Shown: positions 25,989 to 36,299, counted from the first letter of the stretch. The stretch is 64,000 nucleotides of DNA from Scylla paramamosain (GCF_035594125.1 NW_026973756.1:286501-350500); one strand, 5' to 3'. Made by a program: numbers and translations. The notes: generated by a model not told the origin, from the letters alone.

Positions 25989-28150
25989 GGAGGAGGCAGT
26001 AGACACCTTCCGAAACGATAATTACTCCCAGTGAGGTGTGCAGCACTGTTCACGGGGTGCTGTGAACTTATCATTAAACCCAGCTGTGACCTCACTGAAC
26101 GTTTCCCTTTGTAACTCACAACACAAGGGGGCAGTCACAGCCTGCCCTCTAAAGACAACTCTCTTCCTCCACACAAAACTACAAGCATCTAATAACACAC
26201 ACACCCTTCACTCAAAAATTTTAAAATCACAATGGCGACTCCTACACCAGCCTCGGAGTCCCCATCTGGGGAGGGGACCATAAATGTCCCCAGGTCGGAC
26301 TGCCTTTCTGTTGATGACCCTAAGTGTCTTGACACCCCCCTCAACTTTTTCTTTGTTAACCTCTGCAACATTCGCGGTCTAAGATCTAATTTTCAATCTG
26401 TAGAACACCACCTCTCCTCTTCTAAACCTCATCTTCTTTTCCTCACTGAAACTCAGGTGTCTGAGGCAACTGACAGTAGCCCCTTTTCTGTTCCCTCCTA
26501 CTTTCTCTATCCTCATTTTCGATCCAAAGCTGGATGCTGCATTTATGTGCGCAATGACTTAACCTGCTCTTGTGCCCACGCTCTTGAATCTTCTGAGTTT
26601 TCCACCATCTGGCTACGACTACGGAGTCACTCTCGTACTAAATTTATCTGTGCTGTATACCTCTCACCTAACTCCTCTGACTATAAGAAATTCTTTGACT
26701 ACTTAACTTCCAAAGTGGAGCACATTCTGACCATCTTCCCTATTGCAGAGATCTCCATTCTTGGAGACTTCAGTGTTCACCACCAGCTTTGGCTTTCCTC
26801 TCCCTTCACTGACCATCCTGGTGAACTAGCCTACAACTTTGCTATCCTCCATAACCTAGAGCAATTGGTGCAACACCCTACTCGTATTCCTGACCGTCTT
26901 GGAGATACGCCCAACATTCTTGACCTTTTCCTGACCTCTAATCCTTCTGCTTATGCTGTCACCGTTTCTTCTCCGTTGGGCTCCTCCGATCACAATCTCA
27001 TATCTTTATTTTGTCCTATCGCTCCAATCCCTCCTTAGGATCCCCCTAAGCGAAGGTGCCTCTGGCATTTTGCCACTGCTAGTTGGGGGGACCTGAGGAG
27101 GTATTTTGCTGATTTTCCTTGGAATGACTACTGCTTCCATGTCAGAGACCTGTCTTTGTGTGCTGAGCGCCTAACAGAGGTGATAGTGTCTGGCCTGGAG
27201 GCGTACATTCCTCACTCTTTTTCTCGTCCTAAACCTTCTAAACCTTGGTTTAACACAGCTTGTTCTCGTGCTATACATGATAGAGAGGTGGCCCACAAAA
27301 GGTACTTAAGCCTTCCATCACCAGAATCTCATGCACTTTATATTTCTACCCGGAACCATGCCAATTCTGTTCTCCAACTAGCCAAAAACTCCTTCATTAA
27401 CAGAAAATGTCAAAACCTTTCAAGATCTAACTCCCCTCGTGATTTCTGGCATCTAGCCATAAATATCTCCAATAACTTTGCTTCTTCTTCTTTCCCTCCT
27501 CTATTTCAACCAGATGGCACCACTGCTATCACATCTATTTCTAAAGCTGAACTCTTCACTCAAACCTTTGCTAAAAACTCTACCTTGGACAATTCTGGGC
27601 TTGTTCCTCCCTCTCCTCCACCCTCTGACTACTTCATACCACGTATTAAAATTCTTCACAATGATGTTTTCCATGCCCTCGCTGGCCTAAACCCTCAGAA
27701 GACTTATGGACCTGATGGGGTCCCTCGTATTGTTCTCCAAAACTGTGCCTCCGTGCTTGCACCTTGCCTAGTCAAACTCTTTCAGCTCTGTCTGTCAACA
27801 TCTACCTTTCCTTCTTGCTGGAAATTTGCCAACATTCAACCTGTTCCTAAAAAGGGTGACCGTTCTAATCCCTCAAACTACCGTCCTATTGCTTTAATTT
27901 CCTGCCTATCTAAAGTTTTTGAATCTATCCTCAACAGAAAGATCCTTAAACATCTATCACTTCACAACCTTCTATCTGATCGCCAGTATGGGTTCCGTCA
28001 AGGCCGCTCTACTGGTGATCTTCTGGCTTTCCTTACTGAGTCTTGGTCATCCTCTTTTAGAGATTTTGGTGAAACTTTTGCTGTTGCCTTGGACATATCA
28101 AAAGCTTTTGATAGAGTCTGGCACAAAGCTTTGATTTCCAAACTACCCTC
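25988..28150 (+). mobile_element. LINE family A copy A5, 3'-truncated
   Basis: Starts at the family 5' end (AGGAGGAGGCAGTAGACACC) with the full leader and the start ATG at 26232. The EN frame 26232-27038 is open: [15 protein letters not shown], a six-C run that keeps frame, then [11 protein letters not shown] with the catalytic-region Asn changed to Ser, then [11 protein letters not shown]-to-T change gives a stop at 27037. The linker and RT start follow (27156-28150), through [20 protein letters not shown] and [20 protein letters not shown]. The match ends at 28150 in unrelated sequence leading to a (TG)n tract, so the catalytic YADD half and the 3' end are absent. Confidence 0.87.
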
Positions 28151-28202
28151 CCTCTGTTTGAATTATAATTACTTCTGCCATTCCTTCTCCCATTTCAACA
28201 TC

Positions 28203-28418
<216 letters not shown>

Positions 28419-28646
28419 TGACAGGCCACTAAGGCACAATATGCACAATGCACACATTGACCTGACCCTCTGATGTGCAAGGTCATGCCGCCCCGTCACT
28501 CAGCACACTGGGGCTTCTGCCAATAATGGATGCCCCCAAGTCTGTACCTGAGAGGTCATAACAGGTCACATAAGAGATGACATAAAAGAAGTCATACAAT
28601 TATGAACAAATTTACAAGATTATAGTAAAAATTTTCAGATGTTTTT

Positions 28647-28648
<2 letters not shown>

Positions 28649-28734
<86 letters not shown>
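28649..28734. repeat. (GT)n microsatellite
   Basis: Pure GT tract next to LINE copy B3. Confidence 0.95.
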
Positions 28735-28736
<2 letters not shown>

Positions 28737-28739
28737 CCA

Positions 28740-30480
28740 GATTTCTGCAGTACTTTGCAGGAAACTGTTCTTCTTAATATCCTCCTACACACACCCTTCT
28801 TCTTCATCTTCTCATGCCCTCTCGTGCTTCTAGTCTCTCACCACCAAATTACTCTGGTCCAATTTTTCACTGTCCAACAAAATCCAATATAAGGCCATCA
28901 GATCACCTCTCTCTCTTCTCTCTTCCAAGGGTGGGTAGGTTTAGTTTTAGTCTCTCTTCATATGATAAGTCTGATAGGGTCAGAGGCAACTTTGTCGCTG
29001 CTCATTGTATTCTTTCTAATTTCTTTATGTCCCTTTTAGTGCTGGGAGACCACATCGCTGCTGCATATTTCAAACTAGGTCTTATCATTGTCAGTTACAT
29101 CCCTAATCATCTCTTCATCCAGGTAGTTGAATGTTGTTCTTATGTTTCTCACCAGATTATATGTTTCCCCTGTCTTTCTTCTTACATGTACCTCTGAGGA
29201 CAACTTATCAGTGACAGTAATTCCAAGGTCTTTCTCTTCACTCTTCACTTTTATTTCCTCATTACCCAATTTATAACTGAAGACTGGCATCACACAATTA
29301 TGCCCAAACTTCAACACTCCTCATCTTTTTATGTTAAACTCCATTTTCCAAGTGTCACTCCAATCCCAAATCACATTCAGATCTCCCTGTAGAGCTTCAC
29401 AATCCTCTGTCCTCTCCACTTTTCCCATCAATTTTGCATCATCAGCAAATAGACTCATGTAACTATTCACCCCTTCCATCACATCATTCACACAGGTAGC
29501 AAACATGACTGGTGGTAGTACTGAACCCTGCAGAACACCACTAATTACCTCTCTCCATGATGACTTTTTATCTTTGACCACTGTTCTCATTTCCCTTCCT
29601 CTCAGAAAGTCACTGATCCAATGTAGGAGTGCTCCTCTCAGCCCACCAGACATTTCTCATTTCCACAACAGTCTGCTGTGGGGCACCTTATCAAAATAAA
29701 CACAATCTGCCCATCCCTCTCTTTCTTGTACCATATCTATGACTGGATTAGAAGCATCTTAAATTTGTTATACATGACCTTCCTTTCCTAAATCTGAATT
29801 GTCTGTCTATTAATATTTCTCTCTTTTCCAGATATTCACTCCATCTTTGTTTCACTATTCTTTGGCCCAATTTTGCCACTACACTTGTTAATGATGCTGG
29901 TCTATAATTAAATGGTTCTTCTTTGCTTCCACTCTTATATATGGGGACTATACCTGCTTTTTTCCCAATGTTGGGCACCACTCCTTCCCTTAATGAAGTT
30001 ATGATGAGTTTGTAAATCATGTGTGCAGGTTGATCTCTGCATTCCTTCACCACCCAATCAGACACTCCATCAGGTCCCTGTGCCTTCCTCACATCCAAGT
30101 CTTCCATCATTATTCTTACCTCATCCACTGTTACCTCAATCTCACTCACTCTTCTACTTTCACATCTGCCGTCACCAGTCTACCAAATGTTCCCTCTCCA
30201 GTGAAGACACTGAAAGAAGTCATTCAAAACCTCTGCAATTTGTGCTTCTTCTTCAACATGTTTGCCATTTATTTTCAGTTTGTTGAACCCATTCTTATTC
30301 TTCATTTTACCATTCTATAGAACATCCTTGGTTCATCCTTACATGTCTATAATGTCTTTTCATGAATTCTTTATTTCTTCCCTCCTTAGAGTATTCATTT
30401 ATCTCCCTTTTATATGCTGACTCCACTCACACTCACTTACATACTGCTCATCTACCCTCCCTCCCTCCTCCTCCCTTTCT
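28740..30480 (-). mobile_element. LINE family B-related copy B3 (RT region)
   Basis: Minus-strand blocks: MMEDLDVRKAQGPDGVSDWV, FNYRPASLTSVVAKLGQRIV and QFRFRKGRSCITNL (30149-29748); REMRTVVKDKKSSWREVISG, SVLPPVMFATCVNDV and SLFADDAKLM (29653-29321); and VKSEEKDLGITVTDKLSSEV with a region resembling YNLVRNIRTTFNYLDEEMI (29317-29075). GVPQGSV is changed to GVLQGSV, and frameshifts separate the blocks. It is diverged from B1 and B2 and may be a sister family. It lacks EN and ORF1, as expected of a 5'-truncated copy. Confidence 0.8.
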
Positions 30481-30571
30481 TCCATCTCTCCCATAACTCC
30501 TCTGCTTTTCCTTCCTTCTCCCTTGTCTCCATATCTCCACTTACCTCTTTCTCTTCTCTCTCCCTAACCCA

Positions 30572-30576
<5 letters not shown>

Positions 30577-30657
<81 letters not shown>
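30577..30657. repeat. (TC)n microsatellite
   Basis: Pure TC tract; a short (CA) run follows. Confidence 0.95.
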
Positions 30658-30658
<1 letters not shown>

Positions 30659-30719
30659 ACACACACACACTTTTTTTCCATCTGGTTTCTTCTGCAACAT
30701 GAAAACCACATCCTTCTGA

Positions 30720-31180
30720 TATTAGTACTTAATTCTCCTCAGAGCCGCCACCACCACCACCACCACCACCACCACCACTGCCACAACCACTATCATTATT
30801 TTCACCTTTATCTTTACTCAGGTGGTGTTGTTGTGGTCTCCAGGGGCATTTTCATGAGTGACAAAGCAAGGATTTTGCAAGAGAAAAAGAAAATGCCCCA
30901 TGAGAATTTTGGTGATCATCTGTATGGCCTTTGAAAATGTTTTTTTAATGAGAAAGCAAAGCATTAAGAATACGAACAAGATAGAATTAAGCTAACACAG
31001 GAAGCTGGTAAGTTAGTTTGTTGTATACTAAATGCAAGGTCTTGTTTCTGGAAAGTTGTGCTTCAGGTTCAAACCAGTGACTATCAAGATTAACACATGT
31101 TCCTCACAAAACTTTTCCTACAGTGCAGTATACTATAATAGACACAAACACATACAAAAATAAATATTACTACTACTACT
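30720..31180. other. No gene recognised
   Basis: Contains a (CAC)n run at 30748-30778 and AT-rich unique sequence. No supported reading frame. Confidence 0.5.
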
Positions 31181-31183
31181 TTT

Positions 31184-31250
31184 CTCCTGTAAGAGGGCCA
31201 CTGGCCAGGGGCAACAAAAATTTTGAATAAAAAAAGAATAAAAAGCCCCA
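31184..31250 (-). mobile_element. LINE family A 3'-end fragment
   Basis: CTCCTGTAAGAGGGCCACTG and GCCAGGGGCAACAAAAATT match the reverse complement of the family A 3' terminus. Only about 65 bases are recognisable. Confidence 0.6.
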
Positions 31251-31975
31251 GTTTTACTACTACTCCAGTAGTAGTAAAACTATATAGACTACAGACAAAT
31301 GAGTAGTAAATACAACATCAAATCAATCCTTTAGGACCAAACCTAGGCATGTTAATACATCACTGCAATTCTGTCTGCTGCTGATCCCGTCATACAGAAT
31401 CCATTAGCTATTTGTGGTGGGTTCCCACGGCAGAGGCTTCACGCAGCAGCAGCACCACCACACGAGTAGCAGGCACACGCACCACACTCAGCCAGGAATG
31501 CACTTTCCAAGGCAACTGTGGATAATGAATAAAGAAAAAATAATAATTAGCCTTGAATTGATTTTCCAGAGCACCTGTGAACAGAGAAGAAATGAAAAGA
31601 ATAGTAAATACTTCACAATAGTAAATGTGGCTACATTTCAACATATTTTTTACCTGGCTGGTCTCACAAGAGAGAACCCCTTCAGGGCCAGTTCAGGGTC
31701 AGCTCACCAGCACTATCAAAAAGACACCAAAGTCTGTACATGCTTATCTAACTGCCTGGCAAGTGTGCCATCAGCCCAAGATAAATAATAAATCTGACTA
31801 GCAGCACAGCGTATATGTCACCAGCAAGAATCAAACAGATGTACACCTGAGAAGTTGGACAAACTGTACCTAAAACCATCAACAGAATTAGATTCAGGCA
31901 CACTGTTAGCAAGAAAATTCCAGATTTTCATCACTCTGAGAAAAATGTGTGTCTGGCATCACAACAACTATAAGG
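31251..31975. other. No gene recognised
   Basis: AT-rich sequence without supported exons. A short trinucleotide (AGC/CAC) patch lies at 31445-31470. Confidence 0.5.
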
Positions 31976-31978
31976 AAT

Positions 31979-32436
31979 GCTGACAGAAGTGGCTCAGATG
32001 AACAGGTCTGCTGCATTAACTGTATGGACGGCCTCTAGTGCTGACAGCAGTGGCCGAGGTGTACAAGTCTGTTGCATTAATTTGTATGGATGGCCTCTAG
32101 TGCTGACAGTAGTGGCTGAGGTGTACAAGTCTGTTGCATTAATTTGTATGGATGGCCTCTAGTGCTGACAGCAGTGGCCGAGGTGTACAAGTCTGTTGCA
32201 TTAATTGTATGGATGGCTTCTAGTGCTGACAGAAGTGGCTGAGATGAACAAGTCTGTTGCATTAATTGTATGGATGGCCTCTAGTGCTGATAGAAGTGGC
32301 TGAGGTGTACAAGTCTGTTGCATTAATTTGTATGGATGGCCTCTAGTGCTGACAGTAGTGGCTGAGATGAGCAGGTCTGTTGTATTAATTGTATGGATGG
32401 CCTCTAGTGCTGACACAAGGGGGCTGAGGTGAACAG
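31979..32436. repeat. 61-62-bp minisatellite, seven copies
   Basis: The unit begins GCTGACAGYAGTGGCYGAGG, continues GTGTACAAGTCTGTTGCATT and ends GTATGGATGGCCTCTAGT. Copies start near 31979, 32040, 32101, 32163, 32224, 32285 and 32347, with a partial one at 32409. The array abuts the broken end of LINE copy A6. Confidence 0.92.
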
Positions 32437-33236
32437 TGATTGGGGAAAGTCCATGAAAGTCTCCAAGAATGGAGATCTCTGCAAAAGGGAAGAGGGTCAG
32501 AATGTGCTCCACTTTGGAAGTTAAGTAGTCAAAGAATTTCTTATAGTCAGAGGAGTTAGGTGAGAGATATACAGCATAGATAAATTTTGTTTGAGAGTGA
32601 CTCTGTAGTCGTAGCCAGATGGTGGAAAACTCGGAAGATTCAAGAGCGTGGGCACAAAAGCATGTTAAGTCATTGCACACATAAAGGCAACATCCAGCTT
32701 TGGATCGAAAATGAGGATAGAGAAAGTAGGAGGGAACAGAAAAGGGGCTACTGTCAGTTGTCTCAGACACCTGATTTTCAGGGAGGAAAAGAAGATGAGG
32801 TTTAGAAGAGGAGAGGTGGTGTTCTACAGATTGAAAATTAGATCTTAGACTGTGAATGTTGCAGAAGTTAATGAAGAGAACGTTGAGGGGGGTGTCAAGA
32901 CACTTAAGGTCATTGACAGAAAGGCAGTCCGACCTAGGCACATTTATGGTCCCCTCCCCAGATGGGGACTCGGAGGCTGGTGTAGGAATCGCCATGATGA
33001 TTTTGAAATTTTTGAGTGAAGGGTGTGTGTGTTTTTAGGTGCTTGTAGTTTTGTGTGGAGGAAGAGAGTTGTCTTTAGAGGGCAGGCTGTGACTGCCTCC
33101 TTGTGTTGTGAGACACAAAGGGAAATGTTCAGTGAGGTCACAGCTGGGTTTAATGATAAGTTCACAGCACACCCTGAATAGTGCTTTAGACCTCACTGGG
33201 AGTAATTATCGTTTTGGCAGGTGTCTACTGCCTCCT
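32437..33236 (-). mobile_element. LINE family A copy A6, 5' portion only
   Basis: Minus strand: the family 5' end near 33236, the leader, an ATG at 32995 ([15 protein letters not shown]) and the EN domain as far as [11 protein letters not shown], where the match stops at the minisatellite. The first ~180 codons are open. The rest of the endonuclease, the RT and the 3' end are absent. Confidence 0.85.
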
Positions 33237-33543
33237 TCTATAACTAATGTCAAGGTTTGTCACACTGTTTTCTTATGTAATACCAGTAACCAATTGCAGT
33301 CACATGAAAATCAATAAAATACATGGTTGGGTAAACATGTAATGCAATAATACTATATACCTGGGAATCTGAAGCAGTAGCTGAGGATCACTCCATTCAC
33401 ATCACAAACAAGTTGGATTTTCAGAGGGAGTGATAGCTTTTCCAGTTAAAGTAAAGGGCCTCGTCCACTCTTCGGGCCTTGATGGCAATGTGGGTGCCTG
33501 TGCACACAAAAGAATGTATTGGATGATCATGATACACAGTAGC

Positions 33544-33545
<2 letters not shown>

Positions 33546-33583
<38 letters not shown>
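33546..33583. repeat. (TA)n microsatellite, left flank of the Ginger-like transposon
   Basis: Pure TA tract that stops at the first base of the transposon. It is the left half of a tract that resumes at 36101. Confidence 0.93.
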
Positions 33584-33587
<4 letters not shown>

Positions 33588-33628
33588 ACGCATAATGTGG
33601 ACAATTGCCTAATGTGAACATTAGGCAG
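33584..33628. repeat. Left terminal inverted repeat of the Ginger-like transposon
   Basis: Begins TGTTACGCATAATGTGGA. The inner half is a 9-bp hairpin, arms TGCCTAATG and CATTAGGCA around TGAA. It pairs with 36056-36100. Confidence 0.9.
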
Positions 33629-33770
33629 AAAATTGCCTAATGTGTACATCAAGCAAGTAGGTTGCGTAAAGTTTACAAATTGTTAACATTAGGCAAAAAA
33701 TGCCTATTGTTCAAATTATGCAGCTCAATTTTGCCCAATGTGAATAAGGAAAACATAATTAATTAATGCA
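33629..33770. promoter_or_regulatory. Subterminal GCCTAA/TTAGGC hairpin array, left side
   Basis: Further imperfect copies of the terminal hairpin: ATTGCCTAATGTGTACATCA, then GTTAACATTAGGCAAAAAAT, then ATGCCTATTGTTC and TTTGCCCAATGTGAA. Repeated subterminal motifs usually bind transposase (family knowledge); that role is inferred here. Confidence 0.6.
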
Positions 33771-33823
33771 ATATTAGTATAAGTAAAATAGGTCAATCGA
33801 TCTCAGGGTTCAGTTGAGTCCAA

Positions 33824-35590
33824 TCACAAATTTTTGCATGATCTGCCTGGGTGACAGCGCGAGTTGCATTTAATTTCTTTTCTTAGGCAGCTGCACCTTC
33901 CTGATGTACATTGAGTAGTACATTGACACTTTGTATAACCTTGCCCACCAGTGGCTCTTGCTGTTGCTGTTCTCATCGATAGGCAGATATCAGGAACCTC
34001 TTCAGACTTTATAAGGGTCTGTTTGATCCCACTTAGGTCAGCTGGTGTAAATTTTGTTCTAATAATTCCCTCCCGACAACCTACAGTGTATAGTCCTTCT
34101 TCTTCCTTAAGGATGACTACTAACAGATTTTTTGGATCTGTTGGACCACGATCGACATCTGGAACCCTCAGCGTAGCACACTGACCAATGGACAATGGCT
34201 TAAGCAGGTTTTTGCCGCGTCTTGTCATCCGTGCTGCTGCCTTTGATTGTCCTATATTAGCTGCAACACGGATCTTTTGGAAATTCGTAGCTACTGTCTC
34301 TGCCCGTGTCTCTGCTTCTGCCTCTTCCCCTGCCTCTGCCTCTGCACCTGTCTCTGCTTCTGCCTCTGCCCCTGTCTGTGCTTCTTCTTCTGCCTCTAAC
34401 TCTGTTGCTGCTTCTGCTTCTGCACCTGTCTCTGCTTCTGCCTCTGACCTCCCTGCCCATGTCTCTGCTTCTGCTTCTGTCTCTGCCCCTGTCTGTGCTT
34501 CTTCTTCTGCCTCTGCCCCTGTTGCTGCTTCTGCCTCTGCACCTGTCTCTGCTTCTGCCTCAGTCTCTGCTTCCAGAAATGACTCGAGATCTTCCTCGGT
34601 GAATATATTACAAAAAGCTGTACTTGGCACGATAGATGATGCTAATCCAACTTGCGGATCTAGTCCAAATGTAACTTTAAAAGGACTGTGGCCAGTTGTT
34701 TCATGCTGACTGATATTAACTTGCCACTGAACAAACTTAAGACCTACTGACCACTTTTTGCTGTTATTTTCCCTCATCCAAATGGTTAGTTTGTCCTGGA
34801 TCACACCGTTTAGACGTTCAACAGCTCCTTGGCTTTGAGGATGACGTGGGCGTCCAGTCACCAGCTTCAGCTCTGGCCATAGCATTGAAAGCTCGGTGAT
34901 GATGGCATTCACAAACTCCCGTCCGTTGTCGGAATGTAAAATAGCAGGTGCTCCAAATGTCAGAAATATATCTAGAAGGTTCGCTGCGACTTCCTCTGCT
35001 CTTTTTGATGTCAGTGGACGCAACACACAAAATTTGCTGAAATGATTTACATATGTCATGATGTACTTAAAGTTTCCATCAGGTAATGTTTGAAAATTTA
35101 TAAGATCTATCTGGCATCTAGAATGGATATCATGACTGCGTACCGGTTTTACTACCAAACCCTTTGGAGTTTTTCTGGCTTTCTTTTGATGACAGTGCTC
35201 ACAGAATGAAATGTAGAGGTAGCATACTTCTTGTGTGATGTTTGACCATTTCTTTCTCACTTCTGCAATTGTTTTCTTGCCACCTCCATGGCCAATAGCT
35301 TCATGAGCTGTTTTAATAATACCAAACACTTCTTCTACACATGCAACAAACTTAAATTCATGTTCACTGGTATCTTTTCTTTTGCGAATAAGTCGGTCAG
35401 CATTGCCAACACGCAGAACTTCATAGCGTTTCTTGAGGTTATAGTCAAATGTAGACTGGGCTCCAGAAGAATTGATTCTTAACAAATCCTGCAACCACTG
35501 ATCACGCTGGAGAGCGGGCTGGATGACAGCATTTTCAGCCTTGCCTTGCAGCGTTTGACGCAGCTGAAGTTCAAAAGCAGCTTGATCCAT
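33824..35590 (-). CDS. DDE integrase/transposase of the Ginger-like element
   Basis: 588 residues from the ATG at 35590 (MDQAAFELQLRQTLQGK). The frame is open 26 codons further upstream, but this ATG starts the conserved part. Layout: an N-terminal region to ~90; an HHCC zinc finger (H96, H101, C130, C133); an integrase core with D162 (QIDLINF), D221 (HSDNGREF) and E258 (GAVERLNG), so the Asp-Glu spacing is 36 residues; an acidic Glu/Ala/Thr/Gly repeat at ~337-432; a small barrel-like module (LSIGQCATLRVPDVDRGPTD, about 467-486); and a cysteine tail at 555-585 with spacing CxCx3Cx4CxCx6Cx3CHx4C, like a CXC domain. The core resembles the KRBA2/SCAND3-type integrases of vertebrates. All catalytic residues are present and there is no internal stop. 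It would cut and join the TIR ends. Confidence 0.85.
   Translation of the reverse strand: MDQAAFELQLRQTLQGKAENAVIQPALQRDQWLQDLLRINSSGAQSTFDYNLKKRYEVLRVGNADRLIRKRKDTSEHEFKFVACVEEVFGIIKTAHEAIGHGGGKKTIAEVRKKWSNITQEVCYLYISFCEHCHQKKARKTPKGLVVKPVRSHDIHSRCQIDLINFQTLPDGNFKYIMTYVNHFSKFCVLRPLTSKRAEEVAANLLDIFLTFGAPAILHSDNGREFVNAIITELSMLWPELKLVTGRPRHPQSQGAVERLNGVIQDKLTIWMRENNSKKWSVGLKFVQWQVNISQHETTGHSPFKVTFGLDPQVGLASSIVPSTAFCNIFTEEDLESFLEAETEAEAETGAEAEAATGAEAEEEAQTGAETEAEAETWAGRSEAEAETGAEAEAATELEAEEEAQTGAEAEAETGAEAEAGEEAEAETRAETVATNFQKIRVAANIGQSKAAARMTRRGKNLLKPLSIGQCATLRVPDVDRGPTDPKNLLVVILKEEEGLYTVGCREGIIRTKFTPADLSGIKQTLIKSEEVPDICLSMRTATARATGGQGYTKCQCTTQCTSGRCSCLRKEIKCNSRCHPGRSCKNL
34290..34580. repeat. 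Coding minisatellite encoding Glu/Ala repeats
   Basis: On the plus strand the tract repeats GTCTCTGCTTCTGCCTCTGC-like units. On the coding strand it gives EAEAETGAEAEA-type protein repeats within the integrase ORF and keeps the frame. Confidence 0.85.
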
Positions 35591-35714
35591 AGTGCATAAA
35601 CTGTAATAGATAGAAAAGTTTAGTAATTTACAAAGAAAATATAGAGAAAAAAACATCAGCGAACCCACACAGTAATCAGAAATCCATAAGTTTAGAAAGA
35701 TTTAGCATCACACT

Positions 35715-35770
35715 CACTTTACTTCGCGTTTTAGCGCCACTTTACTTCGCGTTTTAGCGCCACTCACTAT
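35715..35770. repeat. Tandem duplication upstream of the integrase
   Basis: Two exact copies of ACTTTACTTCGCGTTTTAGC-GCC, 24 bases apart, followed by a related CACTATGCTTCTCG. They lie 125-180 bases upstream of the integrase ATG, where a promoter would be expected. Function is inferred only from position. Confidence 0.6.
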
Positions 35771-35806
35771 GCTTCTCGTTTGAAAGAATTTGCACGCACC
35801 TGCTCA

Positions 35807-35905
35807 CAACAACTCGGTTATAACAAACCCAAAGCTTCGAACAACATCTTTGCTCACAACAACTCGGTAACAGACCCAAAGTTTCGAACAACATTCGAAC
35901 AAAAC
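35807..35905. repeat. Second tandem duplication upstream of the integrase
   Basis: Two imperfect ~46-base copies containing GCTCACAACAACTCGGT and CCCAAAG.TTCGAACAACAT. Confidence 0.7.
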
Positions 35906-35934
35906 TGTAGACACTGGTTTGTCATTCAATTCAC

Positions 35935-36055
35935 ATTAGGCAAAATACCCTTGCCTAATTTGAAAATCATGCCTAAAGTGGACATTAAGCAAGTAAGTTG
36001 CCTATTGTCAACATCGTGCAAACAAATTGCCTAATATGAAGATTAGGCAATTTCA
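35935..36055. promoter_or_regulatory. Subterminal GCCTAA/TTAGGC hairpin array, right side
   Basis: Repeated motifs CACATTAGGCAAAAT, CTTGCCTAATTTG, ATGCCTAAAGTGGAC, AAGTTGCCTATTGTC and ATTGCCTAATATGAAGATTA mirror those on the left side. Confidence 0.6.
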
Positions 36056-36096
36056 CTGCCTAATGTTCACATTAGGCAATTATCCACATTATGCGT

Positions 36097-36100
<4 letters not shown>
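36056..36100. repeat. Right terminal inverted repeat of the Ginger-like transposon
   Basis: Reverse complement begins TGTCACGCATAATGTGGA. It matches 33584-33628 at 43 of 45 positions. Confidence 0.9.

Positions 36101-36299
<199 letters not shown>

Larger units (their letters stand above)
33584..36100 (-). mobile_element. Ginger/KRBA2-type integrase DNA transposon, apparently complete
   Basis: A 2517-bp element bounded by 45-bp terminal inverted repeats with two mismatches (positions 4 and 19) and TGT...ACA ends. One long integrase ORF lies on the minus strand. Both flanks are (TA)n, so the target duplication (perhaps TATA) cannot be delimited. The termini carry several copies of a GCCTAA...TTAGGC hairpin motif. 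There are no LTRs, gag, protease or RT, so this is a cut-and-paste element rather than a retroelement. TGT ends and a retroviral-type integrase are known from Ginger transposons; the assignment to Ginger, IS3EU or another integrase superfamily is inferred and unresolved. Intact ORF and TIRs indicate recent, possibly current, activity. Confidence 0.85.

Noticed and set aside
31979..32436. CRISPR-like array of regular repeats
   Set aside because: Units are tandem without unique spacers, and the context is eukaryotic; it is a minisatellite.
34188..34709. Plus-strand 173-codon Ala/Ser/Pro-rich frame
   Set aside because: Antisense shadow of the Glu/Ala repeat of the integrase.
33824..35590. Endogenous retrovirus or LTR retrotransposon
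   Set aside because: The integrase is retroviral-like, but there are no LTRs, gag, protease, RT or env, and the ORF is enclosed by TIRs.
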